From the NCBI GenBank assembly GCA_026987375.1, contig JALSMT010000077.1, positions 1 to 37,576 of the forward strand: 37,576 bases of DNA, in the 5' to 3' direction. The notes under the pieces are model-generated. The model worked only from the letters and a program-made list of their open reading frames with translations. It was not told where the DNA came from and ran no database searches. This document shows, piece after piece, positions 23,932 to 32,331 of this stretch; position 1 is the first letter of the stretch, and every line of letters begins with the position of its first letter. The translations under genes and the position numbers were made by a program. Source of the DNA: Thermaceae bacterium. Its GTDB lineage: Bacteria > Deinococcota > Deinococci > Deinococcales > Marinithermaceae.

Positions 23932-23953
23932 GGCGGCCCGCGGGCCGCCTTTT
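23932..23953 (+). terminator. Rho-independent terminator after the DUF59 gene
   Basis: GGCGGCC (23932-23938) and GGCCGCC (23943-23949) form a GC-only stem with a CGCG loop, followed by TTTT (23950-23953). It separates the DUF59 gene from the dGTPase gene. Confidence 0.88.
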
Positions 23954-23975
23954 ATGAGCTCTCTTCCCTTTGGCA

Positions 23976-23981
23976 TAGAAT
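23976..23981 (+). promoter_or_regulatory. -10 box of the dGTPase-like gene, leaderless-type
   Basis: TAGAAT (23976-23981) is 6 nt before the ATG at 23988, just downstream of the terminator. No ribosome-binding site is visible. Confidence 0.6.
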
Positions 23982-23987
23982 AGCAAC

Positions 23988-25136
23988 ATGCGCTATACCC
24001 GTGAAAAATTGATGCAGCTAGAAGACGCTGCACTGGCGCCTTATGCTATGCGCTCGGCCGATACCAGGGGGCGCGCCTTCAGCGAGCCGGAGTCTGCTTA
24101 CCGGACCCCCTTCCAGAAGGACCGCGACCGCGTTCTTCATACGACCGCCTTCCGCCGTCTGGAGTACAAGACACAGGTTTTCGTAAACTATGAGGGCGAT
24201 TACTATCGCACACGTCTTACCCACACGCTCGAGGTCGCGCAGGTGGCGCGCAGCCTGGCGCGGGCTCTGGGCCTCAATGAGGATCTGGCCGAGGTAGTGG
24301 CGCTGGCCCACGACTTAGGCCACCCGCCGTTCGGCCACGCCGGGGAAGAGGTTCTAGCCGAACTGATGAAGGACCACGGCGGTTTCGATCACAACCGCCA
24401 ATCACTGCGGATCGTTACCTGGTTGGAGCGCCGCTATCCCGGGTTCCGGGGTCTCAACCTAACGTGGGAGGTACGGGAGGGAATCGTCAAGCACGAAACC
24501 GTCTACGACGTACCTTCGGCTGAAGAGTACCATCCTGAACTGCAGCCCACCTTGGAGGCGCAGATCGTCAACCTGGCCGACGAGATCGCCTACAACGCCC
24601 ATGACCTCGACGACGGTCTGCGCAGCGGCCTATTACCGCCGGCGGCGCTGGCGCGTGTAGAGATATTGCAAGGGCTGGGGGACGAACTGGGAATCAGCCT
24701 GGATCGCTTAGACGAGTTTGACAGGAGGGTTTTCATTCGCGAGTTACTGGGTTGGATGATCACCGACGTAATAAGCGCCAGCGATGAGCAGTTGCAAAAA
24801 GAAAACATATCCAGTTTGGAAGCGGTAAGGGCTTTCCCGGCGAAGCTGGTGCGATACTCGCCGCAGGCGGAGAGGCAGGTAGCTTCACTCCGTAATTTCC
24901 TCTTTGAAAACCTCTACCGACATTTTCATATCGTCAGGCAAGTAGCCAAGGCGCGTAACGTGCTGGAGCGTCTTTTTTCGGCTTATAGCGCTATGCCGGA
25001 GATGCTTCCACCGGGGGTGCAGCAAGCCGCCGACGAAGAAGGGCTGCATAGAGCGATTTGCGACTACATGGCGGGGATGACGGACCGTTACGCCCTCGAT
25101 GAATACGCACGCATTTTTGACCCCTACAGCCGTTAG
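23988..25136 (+). CDS. dgt: dGTPase-like deoxynucleotide triphosphohydrolase
   Basis: HD-superfamily enzyme that splits dNTPs into deoxynucleoside and tripolyphosphate, controlling the dNTP pool. The 382-residue protein has the family's start (RAFSEPESAYRTPFQKDRDRVLHTTAFRRLEYKTQVF) and the HD metal site: His79 in RLTHTLEVAQVAR, His108-Asp109 in ALAHDLGHPPFGHAGE, and the downstream aspartate in LADEIAYNAHDLDDGLRSG. It resembles the Thermus dNTPase described as activated by dNTP mixtures, so preference for dGTP alone should not be assumed. The stop overlaps the convergent kinase gene's stop (4 bp, TTAG), with no terminator between them. Confidence 0.93.
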   Translation: MRYTREKLMQLEDAALAPYAMRSADTRGRAFSEPESAYRTPFQKDRDRVLHTTAFRRLEYKTQVFVNYEGDYYRTRLTHTLEVAQVARSLARALGLNEDLAEVVALAHDLGHPPFGHAGEEVLAELMKDHGGFDHNRQSLRIVTWLERRYPGFRGLNLTWEVREGIVKHETVYDVPSAEEYHPELQPTLEAQIVNLADEIAYNAHDLDDGLRSGLLPPAALARVEILQGLGDELGISLDRLDEFDRRVFIRELLGWMITDVISASDEQLQKENISSLEAVRAFPAKLVRYSPQAERQVASLRNFLFENLYRHFHIVRQVAKARNVLERLFSAYSAMPEMLPPGVQQAADEEGLHRAICDYMAGMTDRYALDEYARIFDPYSR

Positions 25137-27142
25137 GGGCGATTTTCAGGGTTGAACCAGAGCGACAGCCCACGGATGGGGGCGTAAACCTCCAGCGGCT
25201 CCAGGCGGTCACCGTTGGGAGCGAAGCGGTGGATTTTGCTGGAGCCGCGCCTGGCCGCATAGATTACGCCGCCGGGATCGACCACGATGTCCACTAGGCT
25301 GAGCGGGTCTTCGTTTTGCATCATCGGTAAGGGGATACTGGCCTTGACTTTTCCCTCAAGGTCCACTTTGCGTATTTTTTGGGCGTCGGCGTCAAAGATA
25401 TACAAGCTGCTGCCATGGTCGATCCCTAGACCCGATAGGACCCGCAGCTCGCTTGACCCCTTACTTTTGCGAAAGGCGTAGCGCGAGAGGTAGCGGCCTT
25501 CCAAAGACAACCGCTGCACCTGGCGATTGCCGTAGTCTAGTACGTAAAGAAAGTGACTGCTGGCTACTATCTTACGGGGAGTATCAAACCTTCCCTTGCC
25601 AGGCCCCTTGCCACCGAACCTGTTCAGGGGTTTACCGGCAAGGTCAAAGCTCTGGATCATGTTGTTTTCGCTGTCGAGTACTAATAATACCCCGCTTCCA
25701 GAGGCGGCTAGGGACGCCGGATAGAGAAATTCCCCGGGTTTGACGCCATAAGGGCCTATCGAGTCTTTTAGTTCGCCGTCTTTATCGAAGCGGTGGATCA
25801 TGCGATTTTGTCCGGAGCCGTACTCGAATACGCTTATCCAGACAGAACCCTTTGAATCAGCGGCGACGTCCAGCGGGGGTGAGGCGAACATGCCCGGCGC
25901 CGTGCCTACGCCGGAGAAGAGTTTTAGGGGGGTGCCATCGGCCTCCAGCATCCTTATCGAGCCGCGCTTGGCTTCCGCCGCCACCACCAGGTAGAAAGGG
26001 CTACGGAGTTCCTGGGTGTCTTTGTATTTCCCGTTCAGGATCTCTACTACCTCGTTGAGGCTGGGCCTCTTGTCGGCCTCCTTGGCGAGCATGCGCATTA
26101 TCAGGTCGTTGATGGGGCCTGGTATTTCGGGGTTGAGTTGTCGTGGCGGCGTGGGCAGCTCGTAAATCTGCTGATGGATCACCGACTCGTAGCCCCCCTG
26201 GAAAGGTGCCTGGCCCGTCAGGCTCTCGTAAAAAACTATGCCCAGACTATAGATGTCGGAGCGGTAGTCTATCCGCTGCCCCTTCGCCTGCTCCGGGCTC
26301 ATGTATACCGGGGTGCCGATACGAGCTCCGGTGATGGTCAGTCGTGTCAAAACCTTACCGGCGGCTATGCCGAAATCCATCAGACGGACGCCGTTAGCGT
26401 CTACCTTTCCCTTCTCGTTTATAGCGTTGCGCAGGATCATGATGTTGCCGGGCTTGATGTCCCTATGAATTATTCCTTGAGCGTGGATGTGCTGCAAGGC
26501 GTCAGCGACGTAGCGCATGATGTTTATCGCTGCGCGTACGCTGACGCGACGGTTTTCTATGAGGCGGTCCAGCTCCTCGCCGTCAAGGAATTCCATAGCG
26601 ATAAAGTGGGTGTCATTGAAAGAGCCGTGTTCGAAGACGTGAACGATGTTGGGGTGCTTCAACTTTTGCAGCACCTCCGCTTCGCGGTGAAAGCGCTTGA
26701 CGAAACGAGTGTCGCCTACGTATTTATCCTGTGGTATTTTCAGGGCGACCATGCGGCCGTCGCTGCGGCGCCTCGCCTTGTATACCGAGGCCATGCCGCC
26801 TATACCGATGCGGTCTAGTATTTCGTAGCGGTTTTCCAACTCCGGAGATGTGGCTTCGTGTAGCGTGGGATATTTCCCTCTTTTTTCGTAGCGACGAGTA
26901 CGCGGCCGGCGGTGGGCGCGGGCGCGTTTTTGTGGAGTTCGCCGTAACGGCAGTGGGTACGAGGCCAGGCCGAGCAGGCCCCAGGCTAAGATTGCGGTGA
27001 CCCCCCCGCCGGCATAACCGATAAGAGCGGCTTCGCCGGCGATAGCTACTACAGTCAGCAGGGTTAAAGACGAGCTGCTGAGGCGTAGCGCGAGAATCAC
27101 CGTGAGCAAGAATAAGCTGGTGGCTAGGATTAGTTCTGTCAT
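25133..27142 (-). CDS. Membrane Ser/Thr protein kinase with NHL-type beta-propeller
   Basis: A 669-residue Hanks-type kinase. Residues 1-64 are strongly hydrophobic and likely form two or three transmembrane helices. After a basic linker (about 66-90) comes the kinase domain (about 106-375): glycine loop IGIGGMASV, ATP lysine K135 in VALKI, catalytic HRDIKPGN with Asp228, DFG with Asp256, and the activation-segment GTPVYMSPEQAKG. The C-terminal 390-669 region has six or so NHL/six-bladed-propeller repeats with the pattern DVAADSKGSVWISV..., GVLLVLDSENNMIQSFDLAGKPLNRFG. In the mycobacterial kinase PknD a propeller is extracellular; here the membrane segment is N-terminal, so kinase and propeller should lie on the same side, presumably the cytoplasm. 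Start at 27142 chosen because it overlaps the phosphatase stop (ATGA); the longer frame starts inside that gene. Its 3' end overlaps the dgt stop. Confidence 0.93.
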   Translation of the reverse strand: MTELILATSLFLLTVILALRLSSSSLTLLTVVAIAGEAALIGYAGGGVTAILAWGLLGLASYPLPLRRTPQKRARAHRRPRTRRYEKRGKYPTLHEATSPELENRYEILDRIGIGGMASVYKARRRSDGRMVALKIPQDKYVGDTRFVKRFHREAEVLQKLKHPNIVHVFEHGSFNDTHFIAMEFLDGEELDRLIENRRVSVRAAINIMRYVADALQHIHAQGIIHRDIKPGNIMILRNAINEKGKVDANGVRLMDFGIAAGKVLTRLTITGARIGTPVYMSPEQAKGQRIDYRSDIYSLGIVFYESLTGQAPFQGGYESVIHQQIYELPTPPRQLNPEIPGPINDLIMRMLAKEADKRPSLNEVVEILNGKYKDTQELRSPFYLVVAAEAKRGSIRMLEADGTPLKLFSGVGTAPGMFASPPLDVAADSKGSVWISVFEYGSGQNRMIHRFDKDGELKDSIGPYGVKPGEFLYPASLAASGSGVLLVLDSENNMIQSFDLAGKPLNRFGGKGPGKGRFDTPRKIVASSHFLYVLDYGNRQVQRLSLEGRYLSRYAFRKSKGSSELRVLSGLGIDHGSSLYIFDADAQKIRKVDLEGKVKASIPLPMMQNEDPLSLVDIVVDPGGVIYAARRGSSKIHRFAPNGDRLEPLEVYAPIRGLSLWFNPENRP

Positions 27143-27909
27143 CTTATGCGTACCGCCACGACGGTGATGTTGTCGGTGCCGCCACGCTGCACGGCCCGTG
27201 CTGTCCAATAGTCTACCGCAGCTTGCAAATCTTTTTGCCTAAGATCAACTATCCACTCCTCGGGAGGCACCAGGTTATACAGGCCGTCCGATGTAAAAAT
27301 GAAAATATCCCCCTTAGCGAGCTCGACCGGTACGACCTCAAACTCGGCGCCTTCAACGCCCAGAGCCTGCGTAAGGAGGTTGCGCCAGGGGTGTTCCTCG
27401 GCTTCGTAGTTGGTCATGCGTCCCATGCGCACTTGCTGCGCTACCCAGGAATGATCGGTGCTCAGCAGTTGCAGCTCGTCGCCACGGTAGCGATATGCCC
27501 GTGAATCGCCGATGTGTCCTAAGAACCCCTTTTTAGGGTGGTCTGTTGCTACGAGGGCCGTCATAGTGGTGCCCATCCCTTGTGACTGCGGGTGTTTGAG
27601 AGCGTACTTCATGATTCGTCGCTGAGCCAGCGTGAAAGCTTTGTGCACCAGTTTATCGAGAGCTACGCCGGGGCGATGCGAAGCCAGGTGTTCGGCGTAG
27701 GAGCGCACAGCCTCACTCAAGCTTTCTATAGCTATCTTCGACGCAATCTCGCCAGCCTCAGCGCCACCCATGCCGTCGGCGACCGCCGCCAGGATTAGGT
27801 GGCCGTTAGGTACGGGATAAACCGCCGCGCGATGAAAGTCCTCATTATTACGGCGGACCTTTCCAACGTTAGAAGCTGTTGCTATTTCAAGTTGCTCGGT
27901 CAGATACAT
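27139..27909 (-). CDS. PP2C-family Ser/Thr protein phosphatase
   Basis: This 256-residue PP2C (PPM/PstP-like) phosphatase removes phosphates from Ser/Thr and is the usual antagonist of the linked kinase. Metal-binding and fold motifs are visible in order: VGKVRRNNEDF, AAVADGMGGAEAGEIAS, GMGTTMTALV, GHIGDSRAYRYRGDELQLLSTDHSWV, IFIFTSDGLYNLV and the C-terminal GGTDNITVVAVRI. No transmembrane segment, so it is soluble. The ATG at 27909 is preferred; a TTG four codons earlier is possible because AAGGGAG lies 12 nt before the ATG. The kinase gene overlaps its stop by 4 nt, so they form one transcript. Divergent from the 618-residue gene. Confidence 0.93.
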   Translation of the reverse strand: MYLTEQLEIATASNVGKVRRNNEDFHRAAVYPVPNGHLILAAVADGMGGAEAGEIASKIAIESLSEAVRSYAEHLASHRPGVALDKLVHKAFTLAQRRIMKYALKHPQSQGMGTTMTALVATDHPKKGFLGHIGDSRAYRYRGDELQLLSTDHSWVAQQVRMGRMTNYEAEEHPWRNLLTQALGVEGAEFEVVPVELAKGDIFIFTSDGLYNLVPPEEWIVDLRQKDLQAAVDYWTARAVQRGGTDNITVVAVRIR

Positions 27910-27931
27910 AGAGCTGCACAACTCCCTTAGT

Positions 27932-27940
27932 CTTATAATA
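27932..27940. promoter_or_regulatory. Shared divergent promoter core of phosphatase/kinase operon and 618-residue gene
   Basis: On the plus strand TATAAT (27934-27939) lies 9 nt before the ATG at 27949. On the minus strand the same bases read TATTAT (27940-27935) or TATAAG (27937-27932), 18-26 nt before the phosphatase ATG. The AT-rich block TTATAATAA is nearly symmetric, so both directions may use one site. Confidence 0.5.
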
Positions 27941-27948
27941 ACCGTTGA

Positions 27949-29805
27949 ATGGACTTCGAGCTGACCAGCCTAATCGAACTATATGCCTACAAAGTTGCCG
28001 ACCTAGAAAAAGGTGTCGAGCCAGCAGGAGGTACGGCGTCGCTGCTGCGTTTGCGGAAATATCTGCTAGAGGCGTCTCCCGGCGGGGTTTTATCCAAGCG
28101 TTTTCGCGAGGTGGACCGGCGTTACCGAAGTATTTCTGATAAGTTTTCGGAACAAGCGGGCGAAAAAGCCGAGCTAGAGCCCCAAGAACCTCTAGGTTCC
28201 GAACTGGATATTGGTATCGTAGACCTGCCTTTAGAAGAAGACCTGCCGACTCATGTTAGCGACAAACGCGAGATCGTGCAGGAGCTCGCCGAAGACGTAT
28301 TCTGGACTCGTCTGCGTAAAGAACTGAGCCGCATAGCGCGCAACTACCTCCGCGGTAAGCGCTACGAGCTAAGACTTATCTACGCCTTCCTGCAAAACTT
28401 TGAGGCATACTCTAGCGCTGAGGATTTTGCAGGCGATTTTAACCTCTCGCGTTTTAAGCTGAGTGAGCCTCTGCCGGCCCTTTCAGATCCGCTGATTACT
28501 TTGGACAACGAAGAAATAGCGCTAGCATTATTACGAGAGCTTTTTGATATCGCCATGGGGCTAGGAAAGCCTGGTACATACCCTATTTCTTTACCTCCCG
28601 AGGGGATTGTTCCCTATCTCCGCCGCTTTTTGAGGCGCATTGTCGAGGTTCCCGAGGCGTTGCCATTGAGGATTCCTGGCGGCGGCCCCTCGTCGGAGGA
28701 GTTGCGAGCCGCCCTCGATGAAGCGCGTCGCAGCGCGCTGACCGTGCACGAGCGTGAAGCCCTGGTTCGCGACCTGGAAGATAAGCTGCGCAAGGCCGCG
28801 GCGGAGGAGAGGCGTATTCGCTTAGTCGTCGAAGAAGATCGCAACCGCTTTCTGGCCGCGGCAGAGAAAGTGGCGGCCCTTTTGCGAAGGTACCTGCCTG
28901 CGCCTAAGGGAGAGTCTGCTCTACCCATCGTTCCCAGGCCGCTCGAAGAAGGCGACGCTGGCCCCAAGCTTACCGCCCTCCCCGAAGGCGCCACTTTGGT
29001 TACCTTCAGACGCGTTCCGGTGCGCCTGCGCTTAGGAGGAATCCCCATAACGTTGAGCGTCGTGGGGGATGATACCCAGCTGACGATCGCAGGCAGAGAG
29101 AATACCTTAAACGAGGGGGAACCCCTTATCTCGCTACAGGACAATTGGGAAGTATGGGCTTTTTTGCGTGGGGACTTCGTCCACGTGCGTTTGGAGATAC
29201 GTGAGGGCGCACAGCTATCCAAGCTGCTTTCAGAGGGAAACGTACTGGCTTACCTGGTCCATCCTTATAAGGACTACGCTTTTCTCAGGTTGATGAGGGC
29301 TTTTGCCGCACGCCTCAAAGGGCCGGTTGACTACCGGGAGTACCACCCCGAGGCGGCGGACAAGTTTAGGGAAGCGCCCCTAGACGCGCTGGAAGATTTT
29401 GCTCGCAAAGGTTTGGGTGTAGTTAAGGAGAGGTTGCAGCGCAGTCCTGGCGGGGTAAAGTTGATGCGCGAAGTCGCTACCGCTATGAGGTTGCAAGACG
29501 AGGGTAAGAGGTTGCTGCAAGCCCTTACAGACTGGTTGAATTTCCGCCCGCCGACGCGGGAAACGCTAGGAGGTGAGCTGGGCGTCGCTACGGTGGCATC
29601 GGAGCCGGTTAACCTCAAAGTGGGCAACTTAGTGCTCTCGGTACGGCAGGCCGACGGCGTCGTTTATGTGGGCGCCGCTGGCGAGGTTCCCCGCAAGCTG
29701 GAAGACCTGATCACCTGGCCCTATGAGGAGGGTGTGTTGGTAATTGCGCGGGAGGGCGTGCGTATTGCCCACTCGACGGTCAAGATAATCGAAAAAGCTG
29801 ACTAA
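27949..29805 (+). CDS. Unrecognised 618-residue soluble protein
   Basis: A large protein without a family I recognise. The N-terminal 110 residues are charged and helical (LTSLIELYAYKVADLEKG...), about 110-240 is a helical region with VFWTRLRKELSRIARNYLRGKRYELRLIYAFLQNFEAY, about 250-310 is a predicted coiled coil rich in Glu/Arg/Ala (SEELRAALDEARRSALTVHEREALVRDLEDKLRKAA region), and about 340-415 appears beta-rich (TLVTFRRVPVRLRLGGIPITLSVVGDD). The C-terminal third is again helical and ends in a strand-rich tail with GVVYVGAAGEVPRKLE. No signal peptide, membrane helix or catalytic motif stands out. It is divergent from, and shares a promoter region with, the PP2C-kinase operon, so it might be a substrate, scaffold or co-regulated partner; this is inference only. 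Confidence 0.72.
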   Translation: MDFELTSLIELYAYKVADLEKGVEPAGGTASLLRLRKYLLEASPGGVLSKRFREVDRRYRSISDKFSEQAGEKAELEPQEPLGSELDIGIVDLPLEEDLPTHVSDKREIVQELAEDVFWTRLRKELSRIARNYLRGKRYELRLIYAFLQNFEAYSSAEDFAGDFNLSRFKLSEPLPALSDPLITLDNEEIALALLRELFDIAMGLGKPGTYPISLPPEGIVPYLRRFLRRIVEVPEALPLRIPGGGPSSEELRAALDEARRSALTVHEREALVRDLEDKLRKAAAEERRIRLVVEEDRNRFLAAAEKVAALLRRYLPAPKGESALPIVPRPLEEGDAGPKLTALPEGATLVTFRRVPVRLRLGGIPITLSVVGDDTQLTIAGRENTLNEGEPLISLQDNWEVWAFLRGDFVHVRLEIREGAQLSKLLSEGNVLAYLVHPYKDYAFLRLMRAFAARLKGPVDYREYHPEAADKFREAPLDALEDFARKGLGVVKERLQRSPGGVKLMREVATAMRLQDEGKRLLQALTDWLNFRPPTRETLGGELGVATVASEPVNLKVGNLVLSVRQADGVVYVGAAGEVPRKLEDLITWPYEEGVLVIAREGVRIAHSTVKIIEKAD

Positions 29806-29821
29806 CAGATTGATTTCAATG

Positions 29822-29827
29822 TATAAT
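29822..29827 (+). promoter_or_regulatory. -10 box of the MFS transporter gene
   Basis: TATAAT (29822-29827) is 8 nt before the ATG at 29836. A partial -35 box CTGACT lies at 29798-29803 (18-bp spacer). GGAG sits just before the ATG and could instead act as a ribosome-binding site. Confidence 0.6.
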
Positions 29828-29835
29828 GGAGTCCT

Positions 29836-31023
29836 ATGCTTAAGGTGCTACGTCACCCAGACTTTTTACGGTTATTCATATCCCTCTTTATAACCGAAGC
29901 CGGAAATCAGATATACCGCATCGCCATAATGTCCTGGACGTACAACTATACTAAATCGCCAATACTTACCGCTGGCGTCATGGTGGCGCAGATGACGGCG
30001 TCAGTAGTTATTGGGCCGCTGCTGGCGCCGCTGGCGGACAGCTACGAGCGTCGCGGCCTGCTCGTTCTCTCCGAGGCTTCTTCGGCGTTGGTCGTGGTGC
30101 TCTTGCCGCTGTTTTTGATGCACAGCATTTGGGGGATACTCTTGGCCGCCTTCGCCGTGGGCTCGCTCGAGCGCCTGGGCAACCCGGTAATCATGGCGAT
30201 ATTGCCCGAGATTGTCGACAAAGACGACCTGGACGCGGCTAACAGCCTCTTGCTTCTACCGCAACGCACCCTGGAATTCGTCTTTCTGGGTCTCGCCGGT
30301 GTTTTGGTGGCGACGCTGGGACCGCAGACGGCCTTTTGGATAGACGCCGTTTCCTTCGCGCTCTCGGCTCTGGTTTTGCTGGGACTGCGGCGTTTGCCGG
30401 CCCACGGAGAACCTCAGGGCGGTTACTGGGAGCAGGTGCTGGAAGGCGTGAGGTTTCTCTGGGACAATCCCACGGCCCGTTTCGTGGTGGGCGTGCTAGC
30501 GCCGGCGGCTTCCTTTGGCGCGGTAGAGATGGCCGTGGCGGTGGTGCTGGCAAAGGACGTCCTGGCCGCTGGAAACGCTACTACCGGCACTATCTATTAC
30601 GGCCTCTTAGACGCCTCCATGGCTGTCGGAGCTTTACTGGGACTCTTTGCGGTGCCGCTAATAATGCGCAATTTCCCTAGAAAAGTCGTGTTTCTCGGCT
30701 CCCTGGCTCTCTTTGGAATATTCGAGGCCCTGGCCGGTGTTTCTGGCTGGATTGTCTGGGCCATGCTTTTCTTTGCCCTTTCCGGCATAGTCAATCAGCT
30801 TTTTATAGTCCCGGCGCGGGTGATGCTGCAGGAATCCTCTGCCCCGGAGACCAGGGCGCGTCTGTTTGGGGCTTGGGGCGCGGCGATGAGCCTGGCTATG
30901 CTGGTGGGAATATCGCTCGGAGGCGTGTTAGCGGAGCTTGCCGGGCCTTCCATGGCCTTCGTCATAGCCGGAGCGGGCGTGTTCGCGGTGGCTGCTTTGG
31001 CGTGGCTCGGCGGCAGGTCCTGA
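29836..31023 (+). CDS. MFS transporter, probable multidrug-type
   Basis: A 395-residue major facilitator superfamily membrane protein with 10-12 hydrophobic helices spread over its length. Typical MFS signs are the first loop GPLLAPLADSYERRGLL (the A motif, D-x-x-x-R-R), the basic loop near PRKVVFLGSLALFGIF, and the pseudo-symmetric second half starting near WEQVLEGVRFLWDN. It resembles enterobactin-exporter/macrolide-type (EntS/MefA-like) MFS proteins in having DxxNxLLLLPQRTLEF after helix 4. The substrate cannot be told from sequence. It stands between the 618-residue gene and the small ORF, with its own TATAAT box. Confidence 0.88.
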   Translation: MLKVLRHPDFLRLFISLFITEAGNQIYRIAIMSWTYNYTKSPILTAGVMVAQMTASVVIGPLLAPLADSYERRGLLVLSEASSALVVVLLPLFLMHSIWGILLAAFAVGSLERLGNPVIMAILPEIVDKDDLDAANSLLLLPQRTLEFVFLGLAGVLVATLGPQTAFWIDAVSFALSALVLLGLRRLPAHGEPQGGYWEQVLEGVRFLWDNPTARFVVGVLAPAASFGAVEMAVAVVLAKDVLAAGNATTGTIYYGLLDASMAVGALLGLFAVPLIMRNFPRKVVFLGSLALFGIFEALAGVSGWIVWAMLFFALSGIVNQLFIVPARVMLQESSAPETRARLFGAWGAAMSLAMLVGISLGGVLAELAGPSMAFVIAGAGVFAVAALAWLGGRS

Positions 31024-31036
31024 CCGATCAGTCAGT

Positions 31037-31042
31037 TATATT
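31037..31042 (+). promoter_or_regulatory. -10 box before the 49-codon ORF and mglBA
   Basis: TATATT (31037-31042) is 5 nt before the ATG at 31048, giving a leaderless small ORF. A second box TAGACT (31175-31180) lies 9 nt before the mglB ATG at 31190. Confidence 0.5.
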
Positions 31043-31047
31043 GAGAT

Positions 31048-31197
31048 ATGTCGAGTGAGAAGCTGCCTCCTTGCGATTTGTCCGAGTTGCTCGCCTCGTT
31101 AGATAGCCTCGACTTTGTGGAGCAGCTTGACAGTTTTGTCGAGAGAATTGCCGAGCGGCAGGTTTTGAACATGCTAGACTGGTGTTACTATGATTGA
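31048..31197 (+). CDS. Small 49-residue protein upstream of mglB
   Basis: A 49-codon open frame. It codes for an acidic, leucine-rich amphipathic peptide (MSSEKLPPCDLSELLASLDS at the start, DWCYYD at the end) that would be helical, with two Cys. Support: a TATATT box 5 nt before the ATG in the same leaderless geometry as proven-looking neighbours, and an 8-nt overlap of its 3' end with the mglB start, so the two could be translationally coupled. I do not recognise it. It could be a real small protein, perhaps linked with MglB/MglA, or a translated leader that sets mglB expression. Confidence 0.5.
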   Translation: MSSEKLPPCDLSELLASLDSLDFVEQLDSFVERIAERQVLNMLDWCYYD

Positions 31198-31681
31198 GCC
31201 GACTATCGCACTGTATGGCGACGCCTTTGTCAAAACCGCCACCGTGCTGGAAGATTTGGTGGAAAAGGCGCAGGTCCGCTACGTTCTCCTGGTGGACCGC
31301 AAGGGCTTCGTGCTGGCCCACAAAGAGGCGCTGTGGGCGCCGCGCCCGCCGGCTCTCGATTCCATAGCGACTCTGGTGGCCGGCAACGCCGCGGCCACCC
31401 AGGCGCTGGCCGAGTTGCTGGGAGAGCCGAAGTTCAACGAGCTGGTCAAGCAAGGAGAAAAGCAAGGGCTGTACGTCGAAGAGATCAACGACTTGACCTT
31501 GCTGGTCATAGTCTTTGATAACTCCACCCCCGTGGGTCGGGTAAAGCTGTACGGCAAGAAGGCCGCCGCCGCTCTCGACGAGATAACCAGGAACGCGGTG
31601 GTGATGCCCCGCGAGCTCGGAATCGACAAAGACTTTCACAAGTCGGCCGGGGATATGCTCGACGACCTCTTTGGAAACTGA
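31190..31681 (+). CDS. mglB: MglB, GTPase-activating roadblock/LC7 protein
   Basis: MglB is the roadblock/LC7-domain GAP that stimulates GTP hydrolysis by MglA and helps define the lagging pole in polarised bacteria. The 163-residue protein is roadblock-fold: [18 protein letters not shown] (strand pair), [26 protein letters not shown] (long helix), [30 protein letters not shown] (strand-helix). It closely resembles Thermus MglB from memory, including the [10 protein letters not shown] segment. The stop is 2 nt before the mglA start, so the pair is co-expressed. The function in a probably non-gliding cell is not known. Confidence 0.93.
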   Translation: MIEPTIALYGDAFVKTATVLEDLVEKAQVRYVLLVDRKGFVLAHKEALWAPRPPALDSIATLVAGNAAATQALAELLGEPKFNELVKQGEKQGLYVEEINDLTLLVIVFDNSTPVGRVKLYGKKAAAALDEITRNAVVMPRELGIDKDFHKSAGDMLDDLFGN

Positions 31682-31683
31682 CT

Positions 31684-32274
<591 letters not shown>

Positions 32275-32295
32275 ACCGCTTTTTCGCGAGCTTTC

Positions 32296-32318
32296 AACCC
32301 GCCCTCCGGGGCGGGTTT
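32296..32318 (+). terminator. Terminator after mglA, overlapping the gcvT -10 box
   Basis: AACCCGCCC (32296-32304) and GGGCGGGTT (32309-32317) form a perfect 9-bp stem with a TCCG tetraloop. Only TTT follows, and the last T begins TATGCT (32318-32323), the -10 box 8 nt before the gcvT ATG, so terminator and promoter share bases. Confidence 0.78.
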
Positions 32319-32331
32319 ATGCTGGGAAGTG

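Noticed and set aside
26138-26818. 226-residue plus-strand frame
   Set aside because: Antisense to the Ser/Thr kinase catalytic domain.
28614-29222. 202-residue minus-strand frame
   Set aside because: Antisense to the 618-residue gene; very rich in Arg and Ser with no motif, and no promoter at its start.
32275-32331. Glycine riboswitch before gcvT
   Set aside because: The gap is only 57 bp and is filled by a terminator and a -10 box, too short for an aptamer.
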